Assembly: GCF_048595595.1 (NCBI RefSeq)
Contig: NZ_CP184347.1
Reading direction: 5' to 3' (one strand)
From: Bacteroides pyogenes_A
GTDB lineage: Bacteria > Bacteroidota > Bacteroidia > Bacteroidales > Bacteroidaceae
Length of the DNA: 64,000 nt
In this document: positions 1 to 8,473 of the stretch, one piece after another
Numbering within the stretch: position 1 is the stretch's first letter
How the letters are laid out: each line of letters opens with the position of its first letter
The notes under the pieces: generated by a model
Told to the model about the DNA's origin: nothing
Databases searched by the model: none
The model's input: only the letters and a program-made list of their open reading frames with translations
Translations under genes and position numbers: made by a program

Positions 1-1229
1 CTTCTTCCGGAGCGATATCGGTGAATTCGTCCGTGGCTTACAACCGGATGCCGCAAAGCCTGCTCGTATTGAACGATCGCGTTCAAAACGTCACCTATCG
101 CAATCTGCACGCCGACAATACGCTCACCATGCGCGGCAAAGTGTTGGGGCTTTATGTTAAAAACGAGTTTGGATACGAATATTATCGTCAGTCGCTCACT
201 ACGTTGTCGGATGGGCAAGAGGAAAAAGCTGTCCTGAGCCGCTCCGTGCCTTCGTGGCAATCGTCGTTGACCTTGCGGAAAAACAGTCTCCGTTTTGCGG
301 GAACGGTGGGACTGAAGTGGTGGAACATTCATAGCCCGTTGGAGAAAGTTTCTGCCTGCCTTCCCGAAGGAAGTTTGTCGATGAGGTATGAGATCAGCGG
401 CAGCAATGCGTTCGATCTGGCCTATCGCTGCACACAGGCCTTTCCCGACCTGCAACACATTTACGGCGGTTTGCTCTATACGGGCTATCGCACCGCGCAA
501 ATCAACCGGGCGAAAGTAGAAGCCGCCCCGTCGCACTCGGTAACCGCCCGTTACGAATATTCACAGCCTGTGGATGGTCTGTTTATGACCGCATCGGCAC
601 GAGTGGGAATGGATAAGCGCAACGCCGTGTTCTACGGCACAGTGCAAGACAATCACCTCTACCTGTATTCATCGGAGCCGGCAAGCTACTACCGGAAGTC
701 GGCCAATATCCATGCGCGAATCAGTCAGGCGGTGAACTTCTGGAAGACATTGTTCGCGCTGAGCGGGAGCTTGATTTATACGGAAGACAAGCGGATGAAC
801 AACCACGTGATCGACAATGTCTATCACCGTTTGGTGGTAGGAAAGCTTTCCATTTCATCGAGACCCGCGCGCTGGCTGTCGGTGGAACTGAACGGCTCCA
901 CTACCCACAGCGGTATCTCCGGTCCGGGACTGGGCAGCGGGAATACCCGTCTGGTATTGGACGGCAATCTCTTTTTCATCGTGAACGATGCCTTAACCAT
1001 CGGGTGGCGAAACAGCGGAAACCGCTACATGCAGCTCAATCAAAATGTTTTCTTCTCCGATTTGTCGGTGACGTACAAGCATCGCCGCGTGGATTACGAG
1101 CTTACGGCGAACAATCTTTTGGGGAAAACCTCTTATCAGCAAGACGCCATTGCGGTGAACTATTACGTAATCAGGCGTTATGTGCTGCGTCCGCGCGATG
1201 TATTGCTCAAGGTTTCTTTCAGTTTCTGA
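1..1229 (+). CDS. TonB-dependent receptor-like outer-membrane protein, C-terminal part
   Basis: This is the 3' part of a gene that begins before the window. The reading frame is open from base 3 with no start codon that looks real; the GTG at 21 is internal. About 400 residues are visible, made of alternating hydrophobic/polar stretches typical of an outer-membrane beta-barrel (YEYSQPVDGLFMTASARVGM, LSIDSSRPARWLSVELNGS-like strands). It ends with an aromatic-rich last strand, VLLKVSFSF, the usual C-terminal signal for barrel insertion. The segment YKHRRVDYELTANNLLGKT resembles the last strands of TonB-dependent receptors. No plug domain is visible because the 5' end is missing, so the ligand cannot be named. 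It could also be a plugless barrel. Confidence 0.65.
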   Translation, partial: SSGAISVNSSVAYNRMPQSLLVLNDRVQNVTYRNLHADNTLTMRGKVLGLYVKNEFGYEYYRQSLTTLSDGQEEKAVLSRSVPSWQSSLTLRKNSLRFAGTVGLKWWNIHSPLEKVSACLPEGSLSMRYEISGSNAFDLAYRCTQAFPDLQHIYGGLLYTGYRTAQINRAKVEAAPSHSVTARYEYSQPVDGLFMTASARVGMDKRNAVFYGTVQDNHLYLYSSEPASYYRKSANIHARISQAVNFWKTLFALSGSLIYTEDKRMNNHVIDNVYHRLVVGKLSISSRPARWLSVELNGSTTHSGISGPGLGSGNTRLVLDGNLFFIVNDALTIGWRNSGNRYMQLNQNVFFSDLSVTYKHRRVDYELTANNLLGKTSYQQDAIAVNYYVIRRYVLRPRDVLLKVSFSF

Positions 1230-1287
1230 CAAGTATGTGCCACCTCATTTCTTCGTCGCGCGCCACCCGCCGTTATGGGGATGGGGG

Positions 1288-1377
1288 AATATCCGGCATG
1301 TCAGGCGGCTTCAACCTGATTTCCGTGCTAATGCCGACAATGCCGATGGAGAAATATCCGGCATGACAGGCGGCTTC
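1288..1377. repeat. pair of 25-bp direct repeats, 65 bp apart
   Basis: Copies at 1288-1312 and 1353-1377 agree at 24 of 25 positions (AATATCCGGCATG core). The DNA between them is unrelated to the DNA after the second copy. They lie in the non-coding stretch 1230-1704 downstream of the receptor gene, where no convincing gene is seen. Confidence 0.75.
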
Positions 1378-1451
1378 GACGTGGGGAGAAGAAAGCGGAC
1401 GGGAGAATCGCAGGCACACGAAACTGCGGCAGCGTGCAGCAACACATTCCG

Positions 1452-1542
1452 TGCGGGACTTAATGATAGAATTAAGGGTAAGAAATTGTTTCGACTTTCT
1501 GCATCGAGGCTGTCCATGCGGGGCTTTATGATAGAATTAAGG
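1452..1542. repeat. second pair of direct repeats, again 65 bp apart
   Basis: Copies at 1452-1477 and 1517-1542 share TGCGGG(A/G)CTT(A/T)ATGATAGAATTAAGG, differing at 2 positions. The offset is 65 bp, the same as for the unrelated pair at 1288/1353. Confidence 0.7.
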
Positions 1543-1582
1543 AGGTGAATTCTAAGTCCTCTCCAAACAATATCTATAAAAT

Positions 1583-1622
1583 CTTACCCAGGTTTACGAA
1601 TATTAACGTATCCTTGGGTAAG
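1583..1622. other. hairpin near the 3' end of the IS110 element
   Basis: Arms CTTACCCA (1583-1590) and TGGGTAAG (1615-1622) are perfectly complementary, and pairing can extend inward with a few mismatches to TACG. It lies about 80 bp past the stop of the minus-strand transposase, so it may be a terminator or a structured end of the IS. There is no clear T tract on either strand. Confidence 0.4.
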
Positions 1623-1704
1623 TTCTTATATAGACATAACTACTCTTCAGAAGTGTATAGCTACTTCCTAAACCTAAGAATTTTTCGAAGTTAAGCCCCT
1701 TTTA

Positions 1705-2699
1705 TTATGCTACCAATGTTACAAATGGAGTCTGCCTTCGTATCACAGCAAAAGACCTTGCTATGATTTTGGCTCTTACCGCATTGATTACAGATGCTTT
1801 ATGTTTTCCCTCGGCTATTTTCCTTTTATAATATGCTTTCATCTGTGGATCCCAAGAGATGGCAGTAATGGCTGCGCGGGTAAGGTATACTTTTACTTCT
1901 TTGTTAGCCAATGTAGAAGTTTGCGTTCTTCCCCGTATAGAAATACCTGAAGTATGTTCAAATGGGGCAACTCCACAATAGCAGGCAAATTTCCTCGGGT
2001 TGTCAAATCTTTGAAAATTCTCAGTAACACACAGTAATACAATGGCATTGATGATTCCTATACCTTTTATACTTCTTAATAGCAAGTAGTTTGTATAAAG
2101 AGAACTACTGGCGGCTATTAGTTGCTCCATAGCTTCTTCCACCTTCAGGATCTTTTCCTTTATCGACTTGAGCTGTTCTTCCAAAAAAGCAATGGATTCT
2201 GTCACATCAGCCAACTTAACCATGTGGGAGAATGTTTCCAATAACTTTATGCTTGATACTTTTTGCTTGACCAGATTGTCACGTACAATAATCCATCCTC
2301 GCAGTCTCACCAAGTCTTCGTCAGGCAATTTGTATAGTTCCAGTTTTCGATAGTGTAATGCCGCATAGTTTGCTATTTTTTTAGCGTCAATGCGGTCATT
2401 TTTTCCTCGTTGCAAGCCTATTGACTTCTTTATGGTTAACGGACAAACTAAAGTCAGGGAAAATCCCATGGAAACACTTGAAACTGATAATTCTGTGACA
2501 TAACTTCCCATGTTTTCAGCACAGAATAAGAGTTTAGATAAAGAAAGGTGATAACCAGCTATCCAATTCAATAAAGATTGGACCCCCTCTGGAGTGTTAT
2601 TAAAAGACTTGTGAGACAACTCTTTCTCGTCCGCGGACATTAATGATGCATCGAATGTTTTTTTCCTACATCAAGACCTACAAAATGAGAATAATTCAT
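1705..2699 (-). pseudogene. IS110-family transposase, frameshifted near its N-terminus
   Basis: DEDD-type transposase of the IS110/IS116/IS902 family. The long frame (2640 down to 1705, 311 codons) holds most of the RuvC-like domain (KNDRIDAKKIANYA) and the C-terminal Tnp_20 domain (RSIKGIGIINAIVLL, FARFDNPRKFACYCGV-like region). The true start is ATG at 2699. It gives MNYSHFVGLDVGKK with the first catalytic Asp, then stops after MHH. Reading one base back in the A7 run at about 2658-2664 continues as KKTFDASLMSADEK, which is the expected family sequence. So the gene needs an 8-A run or a -1 slip. This may be inactivation, a sequencing error in the homopolymer, or slippage on A-AAA-AAA. Confidence 0.8.
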
Positions 2700-2789
2700 A
2701 ACTTTGTATTTACAGTATTAAACATGAAGGAGAAACAGCTAATACATTTATTAGGTCGTGAGCCTACAATTCTAACTGGCTAGGTTCTC

Positions 2790-2870
2790 CGATTAAGAGA
2801 GTTGCAGTCTGATTCAGCCTATAGTCATTTAAGACTAGTGTCAAAGTTAGTTCACTGCAACTCTTCTTTT
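2790..2870 (-). ncRNA. candidate IS110 bridge (guide) RNA structure
   Basis: Upstream of the transposase there is an 11-bp perfect inverted repeat (2798-2808 and 2854-2864, AGAGTTGCAGT and its complement). Its 45-nt loop contains an inner 5-bp stem (2822-2826/2833-2837, TAGTC/GACTA). Position and stem-with-internal-loop shape fit the guide RNA that IS110-group elements encode before the transposase. No transcript evidence is available; this is an inference. Confidence 0.35.
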
Positions 2871-2965
2871 CAAATATACACTTATATTTTTATTGGGATA
2901 TTTAATACTGCAAATGTAAATGTGTCAAAACTCCATTTTCCTTAAATCAACTGTCATTTGTAAAG

Positions 2966-3010
2966 AACAATCGCTATCAAAGAGCTAAAAACTCAATGAT
3001 AGCGATTGTT
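2966..3010 (-). terminator. strong hairpin downstream of the FKBP genes
   Basis: A perfect 14-bp stem (2966-2979 and 2997-3010, AACAATCGCTATCA and complement) with a 17-nt loop. It sits 107 bp after the stop of the minus-strand FKBP lipoprotein gene and is followed on the plus strand by a T-rich run. It probably ends the FKBP transcript and insulates it from the IS110 side. Confidence 0.65.
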
Positions 3011-3116
3011 TTATTTGATTAGAAAGGGTGGTAGTTATCAATATGAAAGGGAACTTCTCCCAATTCCATGTTTTGACACCGCCCCTTCGTTTCGTTCTTA
3101 TTGGGAACCGTTTTTA

Positions 3117-3989
3117 TTATTTCTCTTTTTCGATTCCCAGCAGTTCCACTTCGAACACAAGCGTAGAGAACGGTTTGATTTGTCCCGACTCTCTCGATCC
3201 GTAAGCCAGATTCTGCGGGATGTAAAGTTCCCATTTCGAACCTACGGGCATCATAGTCAGGGCTTCCGTCCATCCTTTGATTACCTGGTTGGCGCGGAAC
3301 GTAGAAGGCTCGTTGCGTTTGTAAGAGCTGTCGAACTCTGTTCCGTCGATCAGCGTACCCTTATAATGTACCTTTACCTTGCAAGTGTCTGCGGGAACTT
3401 CGCCCTTACCTTCGGTGATCACTTTGTATTGCAATCCGCTCGGAGTGGTTTGCACGCCTTCTTTGGCTTTGTTCTCTTCGAGGAATTTCTCGCCGGCGGC
3501 TTTGTTGTCGGCATATTTCTCTGCCATCGCTTTTTCTTTGATGGCGTCCATTGCCGTGCGGGTGTATTCTTGTGCGGTTTCCATGGTCATTACGTTGGTT
3601 TTCTCCAACGTTCCGGCAATGAAACCTGCCATGAAGTTCTCTTTGCTGATGGTCTTGGTAGAATCTCCGGCAAACAGCTCCTGATTGATACCCTTCATCA
3701 TCTGGTTGCTGATTTGCTGCCCGATTTGCAGACCTGCCATATAAGCGATGTCTTTTTTGCTTGTTTTAGAAGCTCCTTCGTTCAGACCTTTGATGAAATC
3801 TGCCATGTAAGCAGTGTCTACATCCAACCGGCCCACCAAATAGCCTTTCAGGCCCTGTGTCTGCGACATACCGATAGAGTATGACAATGAGTCGATGTCT
3901 GTTTTCAGGTTTGCTTTCGGAGATTGAGCCGTACAGGAAGCGAGTCCCGCTGCGGCTGCGATTGCCATAAAAATGCTGATTTTTTTCAT
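3117..3989 (-). CDS. FKBP-type peptidyl-prolyl isomerase, lipoprotein
   Basis: Catalyses cis/trans isomerisation of Xaa-Pro bonds and helps folding of envelope proteins. The N-terminus MKKISIFMAIAAAAGLASC is a lipoprotein signal with lipobox LASC, so the protein should be membrane-anchored and face the periplasm. Residues about 30-175 form a helical dimerisation region as in FkpA/Mip. Residues about 185-288 are the FKBP fold, with VKVHYKGTLIDGTEFDSS, a Phe in the substrate pocket, GWTEALTMMPVGSKWELYIP and the closing strand STLVFEVELLGI. Length (290 aa) is normal for Mip/FkpA proteins. It lies 24 bp after the related cytoplasmic FKBP gene, so the two are probably co-transcribed. Confidence 0.92.
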   Translation of the reverse strand: MKKISIFMAIAAAAGLASCTAQSPKANLKTDIDSLSYSIGMSQTQGLKGYLVGRLDVDTAYMADFIKGLNEGASKTSKKDIAYMAGLQIGQQISNQMMKGINQELFAGDSTKTISKENFMAGFIAGTLEKTNVMTMETAQEYTRTAMDAIKEKAMAEKYADNKAAGEKFLEENKAKEGVQTTPSGLQYKVITEGKGEVPADTCKVKVHYKGTLIDGTEFDSSYKRNEPSTFRANQVIKGWTEALTMMPVGSKWELYIPQNLAYGSRESGQIKPFSTLVFEVELLGIEKEK

Positions 3990-4013
3990 GTTGCTTAGAA
4001 TTTTTGTTTTATA

Positions 4014-4598
4014 TTATAATACTTCTATTAATTCGACTTCAAATATCAAGGTGCTGTGCGGGGGAATCATTTCTCCGGCTCCCTGCGCGCCGTAAGCCAG
4101 ATCGGAAGGGATGTAAAGTTTCCATTTCGAACCTTCGGGCATCAGTTGGAGGGCTTCCACCCATCCCGGAATCACTTGGTTTACCCCGAACACGGCGGGT
4201 TGTCCGCGCTTCACGGAACTGTCGAACAGTGTGCCGTCTATCAGCGTTCCTTCGTAGTGGCATTTTACCTTGTCGGTAGCCTTTGCCTTTTTCCCTTTAC
4301 CTTCGGTGATTACTTCGTACTGCAATCCGCTGGGCAGGGTTACGATGCCGCCTCTCTTCTTGTTCTCTTCCAGAAAAGCCTTGCCTTGTTCGATGTTGGC
4401 GGCGTTCATCTTCGTTTCCAACTCTTGGAAGTATTTGTTTACTATGTCGCGTGCTTCCTGATGGCTGATCGCTGTTTGGTTGCACTCCAATACGTCTTTT
4501 ATTGCTTGTGCGAAGTCGTCTACCGCGATGCTTTTGGCACCCATGCTTACTAAGTTTTGGCCGATACCGAGCCCGATTGCGTAACTGAATTTATCCAT
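4014..4598 (-). CDS. FKBP-type peptidyl-prolyl isomerase without signal peptide
   Basis: A 194-residue prolyl isomerase of the FkpA/FklB type. Residues 1-80 are helical (MDKFSYAIGLGIGQNL, then an ELETKMNAANIEQGKAFLEEN helix). Residues about 90-194 are the FKBP catalytic domain with VKCHYEGTLIDGTLFDSS, GWVEALQLMPEGSKWKLYIP and STLIFEVELIEVL. No signal peptide is seen, so it is likely cytoplasmic or unconventionally located, unlike its downstream partner. The two proteins are close paralogues and probably arose by duplication. This gene is first in the minus-strand pair and has a TAnnTTTG promoter box in front. Confidence 0.9.
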   Translation of the reverse strand: MDKFSYAIGLGIGQNLVSMGAKSIAVDDFAQAIKDVLECNQTAISHQEARDIVNKYFQELETKMNAANIEQGKAFLEENKKRGGIVTLPSGLQYEVITEGKGKKAKATDKVKCHYEGTLIDGTLFDSSVKRGQPAVFGVNQVIPGWVEALQLMPEGSKWKLYIPSDLAYGAQGAGEMIPPHSTLIFEVELIEVL

Positions 4599-4657
4599 CT
4601 TCTGTTTTGTTGTAGATTGAAGTTTTCGCCTTCATGGTTTTAACTTTCAATCGGTTG

Positions 4658-4665
4658 CAAATTTA
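4658..4665 (-). promoter_or_regulatory. -7 box of the FKBP gene pair
   Basis: On the minus strand this reads TAAATTTG, a perfect match to the Bacteroidota -7 consensus TAnnTTTG. It lies 60 bp before the start codon at 4598. No convincing -33 TTG is seen at the usual 19-21 bp spacing. Confidence 0.5.
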
Positions 4666-4825
4666 CAAATGACAAAAGTACATGTTTTATTTGAATGATT
4701 CGGCATTTGGTCTTTAAAATTTCTTATATCGCCGAAAGTTCGTGGGTTTTCGTTGGCTATTTCGCCCCGAAAGGAGAAAAGAGCGCCCGCCCTTGAATGG
4801 AAATCGCATTAGCCGGAGGCGGGTC

Positions 4826-4915
4826 CGCTTGCAAATCGAGACGGAAAAAACACGGATTGGGCATCAGCCGTTATGGGATGAGCTGTTGTTCGCTTGCAAA
4901 TCGAGACGGAAAAAA
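4826..4915. repeat. pair of 25-bp direct repeats, 65 bp apart
   Basis: The 25-mer beginning CGCTTGCAAATCGAGACGG occurs identically at 4826-4850 and 4891-4915. The offset is again 65 bp. The unit contains CCGTTATGGGATG, which resembles CCGTTATGGGGATG near 1270. The stretch 4599-5375 otherwise holds only this pair, the 22-bp array and the transposon end; no gene is supported. Confidence 0.8.
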
Positions 4916-4995
4916 ACTCCGCCGTGTATGCTCAATCATACTGAGCCGCTATGCACAGGTTGCTGTATGTATAGCGCCCGTCGAGTTTCCCACCG

Positions 4996-5063
4996 GGGAA
5001 ACTTTATTTTCCCAAGCGGGAAACTTTTGTTTCCCCAGTGGGAAACTTTTGTTTCACTAGTGG
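4996..5063. repeat. 22-bp tandem array, left half
   Basis: Units start at 4996, 5018 and 5040 (GGGAAACTTTTGTTTCCCC type), exactly 22 bp apart, and the next unit begins GG at 5062 and is then interrupted. Each unit is itself nearly palindromic (GGGAAAC / GTTTCCC). The array resumes at 16490 on the far side of the mobilizable transposon. Confidence 0.8.
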
Positions 5064-5349
5064 AACTATTCGAGGAAAGGGTGTTAGGTTGCAGATGAGA
5101 GGTAAGTAAATGGAAATGAGAGGGATTTGCGGTATATCTCTATGGTTTGCACAGAGGGGAAAAGTGCAGAAGATGTGGATTTGTGCAGAAGTTCCGTTAC
5201 CAAATCGTTAGTCCATTCCTCGAATGGTAACGAAGAGGTAAGAGAAGGTAACTGACGGAAGGCTATTCGGCAACTCATCTTTCTGTAATTATGGTGCTGA
5301 TGCTCTGTACCACAATGTTTTGCGTAGCTGAAAACGCTTCGGTAACGGG

Positions 5350-5357
5350 TAACTTTG
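5350..5357 (+). promoter_or_regulatory. -7 box in front of the first recombinase
   Basis: TAACTTTG matches the TAnnTTTG consensus and lies 18 bp before the ATG at 5376, implying a very short leader. No good -33 element is seen. Confidence 0.45.
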
Positions 5358-5375
5358 CCCATAAAACAGAAGCGT

Positions 5376-6605
5376 ATGCAAACAGACAAATTCAAGGTGT
5401 TGCTCTACCTGAAAAAGAGCGGATTGGACAAGTCGGGGCAAGCCCCGATAATGGGACGAATAACATACGGGCGAACGATGGCACAATTCAGTTGTAAGCT
5501 GTCGTGTGACCCTAAGTTGTGGAACGCTCGTGAGAGCAGGCTGAACGGCAAGAGCCGTGAAGCAGTGGCTACGAATGGCAAGTTGGAACGCTTGCTTCTC
5601 TCAGTGCAGTCGGCTTATAGAGTGCTTTGCGAGAGAGGTGTAGTCTTTACGGCAACAGACATCAAGGAGCAGTTCCAAGGAAGTATGCAAACTCAAATCA
5701 CCTTTTTGGAGCGATACGACCGAATGGTTAAAGATATGGAACAAAAGGTAGGCATTGAAATAAAGGCTACAACTATGAGTAGTTACCACACTGTTCGCAA
5801 GCACTTACAAGCCTTTATCAGCGAGAAGTACCACACGGCAGATATTCCTTTCGGACAGATGGAAGAAGATTTCTTGGAATGCCTGCAACACTACTCGGTC
5901 GGGAAGTTGGGGCATTCGCAAGGTTATTATCGTAAGATGGTTTTGGCGGTGAAGAAAGTCTGTCGTTTGGTGTATCGTGAGGGCTTGACAGAACGACAAC
6001 TATTCGCTCACATAGAGATAGAACGAGGAGAGAATAAACAACCTCGTGCATTGGACAGAGCTTCATTAGACAAGTTGCAAGCCTTAACTTTTGAACCTTA
6101 TGAAGTGGAGTTGGAAACCGCCCGTAATCTCTTTCTCTTCTCCTGTTATACGGGGGTCGCCTATTGCGATATGGTTGCTCTTAATCAGGAACACCTCTTT
6201 ACGGACGATGAGGGGGCGTTGTGGCTGAAGTTTCGCCGACAAAAGACCGATACCCTTTGCCGTGTGAAGCTTTTGTCCGAAGCGGTGCGTTTGGTAGAGC
6301 AGTATCAGTCCGATGAACGTAGCACACTCTTTGCGCCCATTGCCTATTCTGCTTATCTCGTTCAACTCAAAGCCCTGCAACTTCGGGCAGGTATCTCCAT
6401 TCCTCTTTCGGCACACGTCGGTCGCCACACTTTTGCGACCTTGATTACTTTGGAGCGAGGTGTTCCCATCGAAACGGTGAGCCGAATGCTGGGACACAGC
6501 AACATCCAAACGACTGAGCGATACGCCCACGTAACCCCGAAGAAGCTCTTCGACGAATTCGAGCGATTTCTCTCTTTCACCGAAGATTTGCAACTCTCTT
6601 TGTGA
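5376..6605 (+). CDS. tyrosine recombinase (integrase) 1
   Basis: Site-specific recombinase, probably for integration and excision of the transposon. The ATG at 5376 (MQTDKFKVLLYLKKSG) is preferred over the upstream in-frame TTG at 5355. It has an N-terminal arm-binding region, a SAM-like core-binding domain (about 100-200) and a C-terminal catalytic domain with HVGRHTFAT (H-x-x-R), LGHSNIQTTERYAHV (His and the nucleophile Tyr). The first catalytic Arg, usual in TGxR, is replaced: the sequence is YTGVAYCDMVAL. That substitution is common in Bacteroides recombinases such as IntDOT. It lies about 310 bp from the proposed left end and 124 bp before a second recombinase. Confidence 0.9.
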   Translation: MQTDKFKVLLYLKKSGLDKSGQAPIMGRITYGRTMAQFSCKLSCDPKLWNARESRLNGKSREAVATNGKLERLLLSVQSAYRVLCERGVVFTATDIKEQFQGSMQTQITFLERYDRMVKDMEQKVGIEIKATTMSSYHTVRKHLQAFISEKYHTADIPFGQMEEDFLECLQHYSVGKLGHSQGYYRKMVLAVKKVCRLVYREGLTERQLFAHIEIERGENKQPRALDRASLDKLQALTFEPYEVELETARNLFLFSCYTGVAYCDMVALNQEHLFTDDEGALWLKFRRQKTDTLCRVKLLSEAVRLVEQYQSDERSTLFAPIAYSAYLVQLKALQLRAGISIPLSAHVGRHTFATLITLERGVPIETVSRMLGHSNIQTTERYAHVTPKKLFDEFERFLSFTEDLQLSL

Positions 6606-6729
6606 CATTCAAGGATATGCCCTCAAAAGCACCTAAGCTTTTCCGAGAAAGCAATAAAGCTTTTGCCCGAAAGCTTAGGAGCTTTGGGAGGCAGAGTTAT
6701 TACCATTCATACAGCAGACGAAAAAGATT

Positions 6730-7893
6730 ATGCGCAGTACATTCAAAATCCTATTCTATATCAATAAGAACAAGGTCAAAGCAGATGGCACAACGACAAT
6801 CCTTTGTCGCATCACCATTGACGGCTCAAATGTGGTGATAACCACAGGCGAAAGCACCACTCCCCACGATTGGAGCGTGAAGCGAGGGGAAACAACGGAC
6901 AAGAAGACCAATCGACGCCTGCACAGCTTTCGGGAGGAAATCGAACAGGGGTACAATACCTTGCTCTACAAATATGGAGCGGTGAGTGCCGAGCTTCTGA
7001 AGAACTACTTGCAAGGCATCGGGAGGACTCCAACGACACTTCTTGCCCTTAGTACGGAGGAATTGAAAGCTCAACGAGAAAGCAAAAGCGAGGGAACGTA
7101 TAGCAACAATCGAAGTTCCGACAAGCAGCTCAATTCCTTTGTGAGAAGTCGTGGAGAGGAGGATATTCCTTTAACGCCTCTTACGATGGACTTTTTTGAT
7201 GATTACCGTTTTTATTTGAAGAAGGAGGGCTATGCACCAGCGACGATAAACGGGCATCTGTGCTGGTTGAGCCGATTGATGTACCGAGCCGTCAGTCAGG
7301 GAACAATCCGCTTTAATCCATTCGAGGGGGCGAAGTATGAAGCCGTAGAGCGTAAACCTCGTTTCCTGAGCAAGGGCGATGTGGCAAAGCTCTTGGCATT
7401 CCCGTTGCAAGAAGAGGGGGCAGAACTAAGCCGAAGAATGTTTCTTTTCTCTGTCTTTACGGGTTTGGCATTTGCCGACTTGCAGAGTCTGCGAGCTTCG
7501 CAAATCGAAACGAACAGCGAGGGGAAGCGGTATATCCGCAAGGCACGCCAAAAGACAGAAGTCGAGAGTCTGATACCCTTGCACCCGATTGCGGAGCAGA
7601 TACTTTCACTTTACACTAAGGAGGAGAGCAAGAGGGATTATAAGATATTCCCCGATACGATGAGCAAGAGCAAACTACTAACCCATATCAAAGCCGTGGG
7701 CTTGGCGTGTGGCTTTCGAACTCCGCTAACTTGGCACCTTGCAAGACATAGCTTCGGTACGCTGACTTTGGAGGCTGGTATTCCGATGGAGAGCATCGCC
7801 AAGATGATGGGACACGCCTCCATCTCCAGCACACAAATCTATGCTCAAATCACTGACCAAAAGATTGCAAGGGATATGGAGAGACTGACATAA
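6730..7893 (+). CDS. tyrosine recombinase (integrase) 2
   Basis: Second tyrosine recombinase of 387 residues, divergent from the first. The N-terminus MRSTFKILFYINKNKVKADG is the typical Bacteroides start. The catalytic domain shows FTGLAFADLQSL (again lacking the first Arg), WHLARHSFGTLTLEAG and MMGHASISSTQIYAQI with the nucleophile Tyr. Tandem recombinases are common in Bacteroides mobilizable elements. One may be needed for integration and the other for excision or target choice, but the sequence does not show which. A terminator-like hairpin follows at 7919-7955. Confidence 0.9.
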   Translation: MRSTFKILFYINKNKVKADGTTTILCRITIDGSNVVITTGESTTPHDWSVKRGETTDKKTNRRLHSFREEIEQGYNTLLYKYGAVSAELLKNYLQGIGRTPTTLLALSTEELKAQRESKSEGTYSNNRSSDKQLNSFVRSRGEEDIPLTPLTMDFFDDYRFYLKKEGYAPATINGHLCWLSRLMYRAVSQGTIRFNPFEGAKYEAVERKPRFLSKGDVAKLLAFPLQEEGAELSRRMFLFSVFTGLAFADLQSLRASQIETNSEGKRYIRKARQKTEVESLIPLHPIAEQILSLYTKEESKRDYKIFPDTMSKSKLLTHIKAVGLACGFRTPLTWHLARHSFGTLTLEAGIPMESIAKMMGHASISSTQIYAQITDQKIARDMERLT

Positions 7894-7918
7894 TAAAGGA
7901 GTACGTAAATATGGATGG

Positions 7919-7955
7919 AAAAGGGCTTGCCCCATTAACAGGAACAAGCTCTTTT
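7919..7955. terminator. bidirectional terminator-like hairpin
   Basis: AAAAGGGCTTG (7919-7929) pairs with CAAGCTCTTTT (7945-7955) with one mismatch, and T-rich DNA lies on both sides. It sits between two convergent genes, the recombinase (plus) and the NTF2-like gene (minus). Confidence 0.6.
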
Positions 7956-8004
7956 CTAACTCTTTCTCCTCTTCTAAATTTCTCTCGTAATGTGTAATGG
8001 TCAA

Positions 8005-8409
8005 TCAGGATTTACTCAATGATGTCCAAAAGCAGTCTTCCTCATCTATTCGCTCGGAGAAGAGCCAGACCTCTTTTATCAAGCCATTCTCAAAGCGAAA
8101 AAGATCCACTCCTTTCATTTCTATCGAATGTCCGTTTGCAGATACAGCAAATCCAACAGATGCCACTACCAAATTTCCGTTTTCAGTCACGTAATCCACT
8201 TGATCGATGGCGAATGTGCCATTGCTCAGTTGAGCCATCCTTCCCAAATGGGCGAAAACGTTCTGCTTGCCGTTGTAAACGCCCGACAAAGCCCCCTCTC
8301 CCGGCTGATGCCATACCAAATCATCGGAGAGCAATGCTCCCACTGTCTCAAAATCACCTTGTGCCAAAGCTGTGTAAAACTGACGCACTTTTTCTGTTTT
8401 CTTTTCCAT
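8005..8409 (-). CDS. NTF2-like (SnoaL-like) protein
   Basis: A 134-residue single-domain protein of the NTF2/SnoaL superfamily. It shows the N-terminal helix with EKVRQFYTALAQGDFETVGALL, the motif DDLVWHQPGEG, and the paired strands FAIDQVDYVTENGNLVVASV and KGVDLFRFENGLIKEVWLF. These cone-shaped folds act as small enzymes, ligand binders or isomerases; no specific reaction can be assigned. It is transcribed away from the HxlR regulator with a 132-bp shared region, an arrangement typical of a regulator and its target. It is part of the transposon cargo. Confidence 0.75.
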   Translation of the reverse strand: MEKKTEKVRQFYTALAQGDFETVGALLSDDLVWHQPGEGALSGVYNGKQNVFAHLGRMAQLSNGTFAIDQVDYVTENGNLVVASVGFAVSANGHSIEMKGVDLFRFENGLIKEVWLFSERIDEEDCFWTSLSKS

Positions 8410-8424
8410 AAATCTGTATTTTGA

Positions 8425-8455
8425 TTGTTGAAATCACTGTAAAGTTATACCTTTG
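8425..8455 (+). promoter_or_regulatory. promoter of the HxlR-Crp genes
   Basis: TTG at 8425-8427 and TACCTTTG at 8448-8455, 20 bp apart, fit the Bacteroidota -33/-7 promoter. Transcription would run toward the HxlR gene at 8542, with the palindrome 8474-8489 in the leader just past the start site. Confidence 0.55.
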
Positions 8456-8473
8456 CACTACAATCTGCAAGTA

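Larger units (their letters stand above)
1550..2880 (-). mobile_element. IS110-family insertion sequence (ends approximate)
   Basis: The element is defined by its IS110-type transposase (1705-2699, minus) plus non-coding flanks of roughly 150-180 bp on each side. IS110 elements lack terminal inverted repeats, so the ends cannot be read from the sequence. The long structured 5' flank (2700-2880) fits the IS110 layout, in which the non-coding end in front of the transposase encodes a guide (bridge) RNA. The boundaries given are estimates. Confidence 0.5.

Noticed and set aside
1288..4915. Mini-CRISPR from 25-bp repeats 65 bp apart
   Set aside because: Only two copies per locus, different repeats at each locus, and no cas genes in the window.
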